NCBI GenBank assembly: GCA_033085395.1
Contig: JANQBS010000498.1
Coordinates: 1 to 18,446 of the forward strand
Direction of reading: 5' to 3'
DNA: 18,446 bases
Source: Xanthoparmelia taractica
Lineage: Eukaryota > Ascomycota > Lecanoromycetes > Lecanorales > Parmeliaceae
Shown: piece by piece, positions 11,859-18,446 of the stretch
How positions within the stretch are numbered: position 1 is the first letter of the stretch
Layout: every line of letters begins with the position of its first letter
Program-made: the position numbers and the translations under genes
The notes under the pieces: model-generated
Told to the model about the DNA's origin: nothing
What the model saw: the letters and a program-made list of their open reading frames with translations, nothing else
Databases searched by the model: none

Positions 11859-12233
11859 TCATTGCTCGTTGGTGACTAATGCACAGTCCTATCGGACCAA
11901 AATCGACCATCTCGGACTAGTCACTCCAGTACAAATACCTTACGAATAATCCGCTGACCAGCAAAATGATTGACGAGGCCGGTCGAGTTATCAAAACCCC
12001 CACTCGATCGCCTAGTACGGATCTTATCCTGATGGGTTTAGACTAAGATCAAATTATAAAGGTAAGGTACTACAACATAGAAGGGTGTTGGAGTGGTGTA
12101 CTTTTTTAGGGTTAGGGTTAGTGTGAGCCGGCTTATAGCTTGGCACGTCTTCCCCACCAACGACCACTACCTAACCCTTTTCTTTCCGAATCCAGACACT
12201 GTAGCAGCTCAATGGCGGCGGTGCTCAGTGACC
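11859..12233. promoter_or_regulatory. Divergent intergenic region with telomere-like boxes
   Basis: The 375 bp lie between the 5' ends of the transporter pseudogene and the synthetase gene and would hold both promoters. A run of TTAGGG, TTAGGG, TTAG occurs at 12106-12121. The inverted sequence CCTAACCCT occurs at 12170-12178, matching AGGGTTAGG (12108-12116) on the other strand. A pyrimidine stretch (CCCTTTTCTTTCC, 12175-12187) precedes the start codon by about 45 bp and could mark the transcription start. An ATG at 12212, out of frame with the chosen start, overlaps the beginning of the coding sequence. No TATA box is evident. Confidence 0.5.
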
Positions 12234-14314
12234 ATGCGGCCAGCGTCAATTTCATACTTCAATTATGCTCGAGTCAGCCTTCGGCTGTCTCGTCGAGGCC
12301 TCCTGACCCAATCATATTCTCGAGGATCCTCAGAGGTAAGTCAGGCGCTTCTCTACTTGTCCAACGACTCACCTTGGATAGCCTCCGTTGCTCGAACAAA
12401 CTGTGGGAGAGTACTTCCATGCGATCGTTTCTCGCTACGGTGACCGCACGGCGTAAGCATAGGGGAAAGACGCTTCATACATCTGCTTGACATGTGACAG
12501 AGTCATTTCGCGCCACCAACAGACACGCGTGACATACGACGGTCTAGACAGAAAGAGTAACGATCTAGCACGGGGTTTATTGCAAAGAGGTGTGAAAAAG
12601 GGAGATCGAGTCGCTGTGTCGCTAGGGAATAATATTGAGTACGCCATTGTACGAGGCCTGGAAATGGGCACGAAATTGCAGGGCTGATAGAGTGCAAGGC
12701 GATATACGGTCTATTCAAAATTGGCGGAATACTTGTGAGTTCAGTAACCAACTGGTTCTCCTTGGGTCTTCCAAGACCGCCACGCACACAAGGCTCATTG
12801 GCCTCAGGTGCCACTGAACCCTGGCTTCAACGCCCAGCAAGTCATAGCAGCTTTGGATCACCTTGAGGCATCACATATGATCATCGGTACAGAGACTAGT
12901 TTACCCCGTAAAGAGCGTCGCTCAAATATTCTGTTGCTTCGGCAATTAATTCCCGATCTTCAAGCACGAAAGATCAAGTCAGAAGCCGTACCATCTCTCC
13001 AGCAAGTGATCATTGTCGACAATTCTGCGGGACGTATTGATCGATCGCTTCTCAGACCCACTGTCAACTATGATGATGTCCTCGCTGAAGGCTCCGGCTC
13101 AAGCCCCCTACCGAAGCAGTTTCTCACCCCAGATGAGATAGTAAATATTCAGTTCACCTCAGGCACAACCTCCGTCCCCAAAGCTGCTTGTCTAACGCAC
13201 CGCTCGATACTCAATAATGGCAAAAGTATCGGCGACCGTATGCTTCTTACAGAACAAGATATAGTCTGCTGTCCGCCGCCACTCTTCCATTGCTTTGGCT
13301 GCATCTTAGGCTATATGGCCACGGCAACTCACGGCTCTGCCATAGTATTTCCTACGGAAGCATTTGATCCTCACGCCACACTCAAGTCTGTGCAAGAGGA
13401 GAAATGTACGGCACTCTATGGGGTCCCAACGATGTTCATAGCCGAATTGGAGCTACTGCAGAATAATATAATACCATATACAGGCTTCGAGCACTTAAGG
13501 ACTGGTATCGCAGCTGGCTCGAGCATCCCAGCCGAATTGATGCGGAAGCTGCATAAGATTCTCAACCTAACTGAGTTGACTATCTGCTACGGCATGACAG
13601 AGACTTCCCCAGTCTCGGCGATGACAACTACAGATGATCCTATCGAGAAACGGATAGACAGCGTCGGCAAGGTCCTCCCGCACGTCGAAGCCAAAGTCGT
13701 ATCCCCCACGGATCGCACAAAGATTCTGCCAGTAGGCCAAAGGGGAGAACTAGCAGTTCACGGCTATCTCATAATGAAAGATTACTGGAATGCTCCTGAC
13801 CGAACAGCTGAAGTCATGATAGCTGACAATAATGGCAAAGTATGGATGCACACAGGCGATGAGGCGGAGATGGACGGAGATGGGTACATCAAGATCACGG
13901 GGAGGATCAAGGATATTATTATCAAGGGAGGCGAGAATATCCATCCGTTGGACGTTGAGAATTGCATCTTCGGGCTTGAGGGAGTCAAGGAGGTCAGTGT
14001 GGTTGGATTGGCCGATGAGAGGTATGGGGAAGTGGTCGCTGCATTTGTGGTCAAGCACGAGGGGAAAAGCATCACGGCGGATGAGTTAAGGACGTGGGTC
14101 AGAGGGAAATTAAGTCATCATCTGGGTATGTTGGTGGTCTTCCATAGGTTGCTAAAGAAAGGAAAGAGCGCATGAAGCTGATATGGAACGCCTAGTACCC
14201 AAGTACGTCTTCTGGGTGGACAACTACCCGAAAACTGCAAGCGGCAAGATACAGAAGTTCAAGCTCAAAGAAGAAGGTATCAAGTTGGTGAGGGAAGGTA
14301 GAGGGTGGCAATAA
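12234..14314 (+). CDS. AMP-forming acyl-CoA synthetase, probably mitochondrial (6 exons)
   Basis: It activates a carboxylic acid to its CoA thioester through an acyl-adenylate (ANL superfamily, ACSF2-like fungal group; the substrate is not deducible). Exons by splice signals and frame: 12234-12335, 12382-12452, 12501-12648, 12699-12734, 12808-14125, 14196-14314. They total 1794 nt, or 597 codons plus stop, with every junction in phase; about 600 residues is usual for the group. Donors are GTAAGT, GTAAGC, GTACGA, GTGAGT and GTATGT; all acceptors end in AG. Residues 1 to about 33 have six Arg and no acid, like a mitochondrial presequence. Motifs: P-loop FTSGTTSVPKA (235-245), YGMTE (380-384), HTGDEAE (467-473), GRIKD hinge (484-488), GGENIHP (493-499), and C-terminal PKTASGKIQK with the catalytic Lys at 576. 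The ATG at 12234 has A at -3. No peroxisomal SKL end is present (the end is GWQ). No RIP stops are seen. It diverges from the transporter pseudogene. Confidence 0.92.
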
Positions 14315-14898
14315 AACCATGTTTGATGACACTGGATGACAATCCTGGTCATGCCGAGTGCACATGTCGTCTCGATTATGCTAGACAAAGAAGATACTCG
14401 TGCTTTAGTAGAAGAAGTCTTGTGCAAGATGTTCGGTCTCGAACGTCTGTCTGCCTCGGGCCGTTATCAGCCAGAAAATGCCACATGTACTCATACACCT
14501 CCACACCCTCTCCACGGTCTCTCCTCACGGAATTGGGCAATCTATCGTCAGCCACAATTGCCTATTTCTTCATGTTGGAGGAGAAAACTCCGATGAGCCC
14601 GCCTGACTAGACCAACCGTCAAAAGCGTGATAAGGCCCGCGAGAACTGCAATATTCATTCTCCCTCATCTTCTGGCGTTCCATGAATATGATATGTTTCT
14701 TCTGAACAAAGCCCGCTAGATGCATTGTTGTCCCGGGCACTGGTACATTGATCTACCTTCCACCCAATTCAACTATTCTCGTAGCTTGCATTTGGATGAC
14801 CGCGGCTAGAAACCCTGCTCAAGCCTTGCGCGACTGCTTCACTGCGGACAGAAATACTGTATCCTCAGTGCGCTGGGTCTAACGATGATCATTGACGA

Positions 14899-15147
14899 TC
14901 AAGCATGATAGGAAAGGGCAACGAAGGCAGTGCGAGCACGGGCGAAGTTCCAGATTAGTAAGCGATACAGGAGCAACACACCGCGCATTGCTGCTTCCTG
15001 GTCAGCAAACGCTATAGAGATAAATGCAATGTTGGCAAGCACGGACTCAAGCAAGGCTTCCTCACCGCCTCTACACTCGTCCTCAGGTTCATTTGTATAG
15101 ATATCAGCATGCGATAGATCATCAACAGAAGCAGCATTTACCAACAA
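14899..15147 (-). CDS. Hypothetical small ORF or gene fragment
   Basis: This is an 82-codon frame with protein-like composition: an acidic first half (around NEPEDECRGGEEALLESVL) followed by a hydrophobic to basic tail (LLLYRLLIWNFARARTAF). A second minus-strand frame at 15122-15319, Arg/Gly-rich, lies just upstream in a different frame. GTAAAT near 15135 could be a donor joining them, but I found no convincing acceptor. I recognise no family. It may be a relic or chance, and the call is weak. Confidence 0.2.
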   Translation of the reverse strand: MLVNAASVDDLSHADIYTNEPEDECRGGEEALLESVLANIAFISIAFADQEAAMRGVLLLYRLLIWNFARARTAFVALSYHA

Positions 15148-15218
15148 TCTTCGAACACAATCCCATTAACGCATAAACGTCACGGAACTCACGGAATCCG
15201 AACCTCATCCCCCTTCCG

Positions 15219-15238
15219 CCTTGCCTTGCCTTGCCTTG
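15219..15238 (+). repeat. (CCTTG)4 microsatellite
   Basis: Four exact tandem copies of CCTTG occur in the intergenic part of the island. No gene was assigned around them. Confidence 0.9.
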
Positions 15239-15749
15239 GGCCCGCCTCGCCGCGTTCCTCGAAGCTTGCTTTAGCAGCCGCCGCCTCTCTCGATTGCCCA
15301 TCCAGGACTCCTTACTCAAACGCTAAATCCACGTCTGTGTCTGAATGGGTCGGTCGATACAAACCCACACTCTCTCTATCTACGTCGCCATATCTTCAAC
15401 CATTACGAACGGACTAAATACTCTCTTATATATTTTGCATTTCGCGGAAGGAAAGGAGGCAACGTGGCGGTGACGGCGTTATGAAGACGTGCGATGGTAA
15501 TGAGAAGAGAAATAAGATACGTAGATCGCACGTAGTCTTAATATCGCTGATTGAAGGAAAAGCTTCTAAATAATAGCTTCTAGGTAGACTGCTATAACTT
15601 TTAAAAGAGGGTTACGATCTGATTGCGTTAGAGCGCGTGCTACGAGGCCTCGGGTCTATCTATGACGCGGACCCGTCACTGTAGTAGCGAGCGTTGTAGG
15701 CTAGTGAGTTGGTGATGCATATTGTTCATAGCCGTCGAGTGTTGGGATT

Positions 15750-16090
15750 TGTTAGGACTGCAACCAGATCAAGTCAATAATGGTGTGTAACGAATAAATC
15801 AAGTCTAAGAAGGAATTATCTATCTAGAAAGAAATATCTATAAGGAACGTCAAGGCCTATGGAGGCTAATCCCGATTGAGAAGATAAGCCGACTTAATGT
15901 TACAGGCCTATATAATCGTTATACTCGTAACATTACTCCCCCCCTCGATTAGCGATATCTTAGCGCTATAGAAGAATAATATTCGTATATAAAAACGATT
16001 TAGAATATCTAGAAGAAACGTATACTAATATAGAGACGAGGTGTGAGACGTTTCGATTTACCCGAAGCTTAATCGAGCCGAGCTTCTTCG
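15750..16090 (-). repeat. 3' LTR region of the right Gypsy copy
   Basis: This is the inverted counterpart of about 5130-5466, starting with TGTTAGGACTGCAACC on the plus strand. It keeps more C and G than the left copy: CCCCCCCTCGATTAGCGAT here, where the left copy has only CTAATCGAGGAAAGAG in the other orientation. The inner edge near 16090 is approximate. Confidence 0.7.
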
Positions 16091-17450
16091 CTAAGTCTTC
16101 GTAGTATTAGCGAATAAATTCAAATAATAAGTAAAAAATAATCGAAGTCTAATTTTTTATTAAGTCTAACGCGATTTATTAAAATATCGTTTATGAAATT
16201 TATTTATTATTTTCTTAAAGTCTTCGAACTTATCTTAATTCGTATAATATTAATTATTATCTCTATTCAAATCGATTTATTTAACTTTATACTAAAGTCA
16301 CTCGTAGTAATATCTAAAATTTAATATATCGTTTACGTTTTATAACTCTTTCTCGTTAACTATTATAGATCTAAAAGAATCGTGCTTCTATCTCGATAAA
16401 GAATTTATAATTATAAATCTAAGCATCTTAGAGCTAAAGACTAAATAAATTCTTATATTATAAGAAAGTTCTAAATAATATAAGATATCGACTCGCTTAA
16501 GAACTCTATATAAATCGAGTTATTTATTCTTAAGATCTTTATAGAGACTTTCGATTTTAATATTTTTAAACGATAATTAGACTTAGTCGTTCACATCGTA
16601 AGTAATCTTCTTATAATATTTATTCGTCTATATCTTTATAGCTTTATCTATTCTTTCTAATTATAATCGTTTAAACTCTAGAATCTTCTTTATTCTAGTC
16701 GTAATATCTTTTATTTTTAAAGACTTATAGACGTTCGCGTATAATCTCGTAGAAAATATAATTTCGATCGAAGAATATATAAGAGTGAAAATCTTAATTA
16801 AAGTAGAAGAGAGTGAGAAATATAGCGAATAAGATATTATTATTATTACTAAATTTCACTATAAGAATTTATTTAATTTAATCGTTTTATAAGTAATTAT
16901 AATAAATATAAAAATCTCGCTTTATATTCTAATTAACTCTCTCGATTTAATTATTCGTTTTAAGATAATAGACGATAAATAAATTAATCTTAATACGCAG
17001 TCGCTTATAGAGACTTTTCTAGAGCGTAGATATAAATTATATATCTTTATCTAATGTGAGAGATTATAATAATTTATATAATCGAAAGAGATTTTATATA
17101 AGAATTTAAATAAGTTTCTCGAATAAATAATTATTATCTTTTTAATAATATAATACGTAGTAACGTTTCTTTATAAGACGATATATAAGAATATAGATAA
17201 CGTTAAAATCGTCTAATAAGAATAGATCGATAATAAAATTTATAGAAACGTTTTATTAACGATCTTAGAAGATTAAGAATAATATTAATAGTTTATTTAA
17301 TCTCGTAAGACTTTACTACGTTAATAATAATAGCAATTATAAATATATTATTTAATTATTTTAACGTAGCTAGACTAATAATAATAACGTAGAAATAAGT
17401 TAATTATTCTTCGTATTTTTAAATAATCGCTAGAAGATTAATTATAAATA
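15750..17450 (-). mobile_element. Second copy of the Gypsy element, 3' part, inverted
   Basis: The reverse complement of this segment aligns by eye with 3799-5466 from end to end. It runs from the integrase zinc-binding region (next to TAATCTTCTAGCG) through the DDE core, chromodomain and LTR to the end TGTTAGG/CCTAACA at 15750. Lengths are similar (about 1.70 against 1.67 kb) and differences are mainly transitions, as expected for two separately RIPped copies. It stops at 17449-17450, where a TA and a terminal repeat begin. The rest of the element is either displaced beyond the window or deleted. No open frame survives. The LTR part (15750 to about 16090) is less mutated than the coding part. 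Confidence 0.9.
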
Positions 17451-18207
17451 CGGGTCGGAAAGGTCTGGGATGGTCTGGGATATGGGGTGTCGATATCATA
17501 TCATGATATGATATGATATTGAGATCATATTATTTAATTTTTATGGGATGGTCTGGGAGACGTGCTGGTATTATGAGATAGTCTAAGAAATTTCTAGTAT
17601 ATATAGGGGTATTCTATGTTATATATAGAGGTATGGGAAATATACTATATATAGAAGAAGTTACTCTATATAGAATCATGCGAACGTATTCTAGCTATTA
17701 TTCTAGTTATTACTTCACTCCACTATCGTTATTATTATTACTTCACTTTACTATCACATTATTAAGCTAAGCTCGCCATCGCATTTAATATCGTGTTGTG
17801 AAAGATCTTCGTAATCATCTAGGGCTTAATAAGCTATTTCTATTATTATTAATATATTTAATTTATTTAATTACTTAAGATTATTAAATTATTAATAAAA
17901 TCGAAAAAACGATAGAAGTATCGAATAATAATTAATTTTAGTGATATAAAAGAGAAGATTAATATTCTATTTATTATTCTAGTTATAACTTAAATTTCTA
18001 ATGTTAATTAAATATCTTTTATTTATCTTAAGAATCTATTAATTCTTAATTAATAAAAAAGCTTAAAGTCTTAGATTCTATTAATAATACGTATAACTAG
18101 AGATATTTTAGTCGTATTTGATAGAGCTATAGCTTATAAGCGATATTTCTTATAGGCTAAGCGATTATATAATAATCAAAAAAGCTAATTTCGCTCTAAC
18201 TTGTATA
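17451..18207. mobile_element. Terminal repeat and body of a related TA-type element, far end not seen
   Basis: After a TA (17449-17450) the sequence starts CGGGTCGGAAAGGT, identical to the MITE termini for 14 bases. It then diverges to CTGGGATGGTCTGGGAT, a tandem repeat of GGTCTGGGAT that recurs in part near 17547. A 22-nt perfect palindrome lies at 17493-17514. Several TATATAG-type boxes follow (17598-17675). No complementary terminus is found before 18446, so the element is longer than 1 kb, interrupted or truncated. I could not read a transposase in it. It interrupts the right Gypsy copy, and the MITE at 18210 lies further along, possibly inside it. Confidence 0.6.
17493..17514. repeat. 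22-nt perfect palindrome
   Basis: The sequence around the central TCATGA reads the same on both strands over 22 bases, made of repeated ATATCAT/ATGATAT units. It lies about 40 bp inside a transposon terminus, where transposase-binding or subterminal repeats would be expected. Confidence 0.85.
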
Positions 18208-18209
18208 TA

Positions 18210-18446
18210 CGGGTCGGAAAGGTGTGGTATATTTGATGATATGAAACTAGTTTTTCGAATATCATATCGAAAGGTATGGGATATCCCATACTCCCATTAG
18301 ATTTTTAATAAATATATTACGTAATATTTTTTTATATTCTAAAAATACGTAAAAAGCTTAAGCGAACGCTTATATAATTATAAAACTCTATAAATAGATT
18401 AAAAAGATATAATTTTTTAAAAAAAGTTAAAAAAAAGTTGAAAACG
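18210..18446. mobile_element. MITE copy 2, truncated by window end
   Basis: This has the same terminus as the copy at 1882-2153, after a TA at 18208-18209. It stays alignable without visible gaps to the last base of the window: 237 of an expected 272 bp. By eye the two copies differ at about 16 positions, of which all but one are C/T or G/A. An 18-nt perfect palindrome, GTATGGGATATCCCATAC, occurs at 18274-18291. In copy 1 the matching site is broken by changes in its left half. Confidence 0.9.

Larger units (their letters stand above)
14315..15749. other. Island right part, no firmly supported gene
   Basis: This is balanced-GC sequence after the synthetase stop. At 14336-14596 (plus) a short frame begins with a gene-like stretch (LDKEDTRALVEEVL, then KMFGLERL) and then turns into Pro/His-rich low-information sequence. 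It may be an exon or relic, but nothing joins to it. A minus-strand frame at 14899-15147 is listed separately. A (CCTTG)4 microsatellite lies at 15219-15238. From about 15480 the sequence drifts toward AT and contains no frame of note. The inverted Gypsy copy starts at 15750. Confidence 0.5.

Noticed and set aside
12093..12233. Earlier in-frame ATG at 12093 as the synthetase start
   Set aside because: It would add 47 residues read through the telomere-like repeats and a pyrimidine tract. The ATG at 12234 has better context and begins a presequence-like segment.
12487..12817. The synthetase seemed broken by frameshifts near 12450 and 12650-12810
   Set aside because: Four short introns with good donors and AG acceptors restore every junction in phase, and the total is exactly 598 codons including the stop, so no frameshift is needed.
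13750..14089. Overlapping frames on both strands inside the synthetase
   Set aside because: They are shadows of the coding frame, which has all the conserved motifs.
14126..14175. End of the synthetase at a stop at 14173-14175 with a tail lacking the catalytic lysine
   Set aside because: A GTATGT...TAG intron (14126-14195) joins in phase to an exon coding the PKTASGKIQK motif, so the true stop is at 14312-14314.

Overview
The window looks like a filamentous ascomycete (Pezizomycotina) genome with strong repeat-induced point mutation (RIP). Three things point there: long AT-rich stretches almost free of CpA/TpG but still holding CpG, transposon genes readable through that mutation, and a balanced-GC island holding a gene with short GT-AG introns. 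The species cannot be fixed from this sequence.

Layout. (1) 1-5466, + strand: a RIP-degraded Ty3/Gypsy retrotransposon whose 5' end lies outside the window. Protease, reverse transcriptase, RNase H, integrase and chromodomain can still be read, and a 3' LTR ends at 5466. A 272-bp TA-flanked MITE (1882-2153) sits inside its pol frame. (2) 5467-8810: more AT-rich DNA. From about 7700 to 8720 on the minus strand it holds a recognisable relic of a plavaka-type (KDZ/Tnp2-like) transposase. (3) 8811-15749: a non-RIPped island. It contains a broken MFS monocarboxylate-transporter-like gene (minus, 10425-11858) and, diverging from it, an intact six-exon gene for a probable mitochondrial acyl-CoA synthetase (plus, 12234-14314, 597 codons plus stop). 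The shared upstream region carries telomere-like TTAGGG boxes. The rest of the island has no gene I can support. (4) 15750-17450, minus strand: the 3' part of a second copy of the same Gypsy element, inverted relative to the first. It ends where a TA-flanked terminal repeat (17451) begins. (5) 17451-18446: AT-rich sequence behind that terminus, then a second MITE copy (18210 to window end) that is cut by the window.

Biology. The only gene that looks functional is the synthetase. An AMP-forming CoA ligase beside a carboxylate transporter suggests a former uptake-and-activation pair for an organic or fatty acid, of which the transporter has decayed. Everything around the island is transposon-derived, and the inverted Gypsy copies frame it. 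This fits a gene island stranded in an AT-rich, probably heterochromatic compartment. I found no CRISPR, tRNA or rRNA, and no clear new defence-like system.
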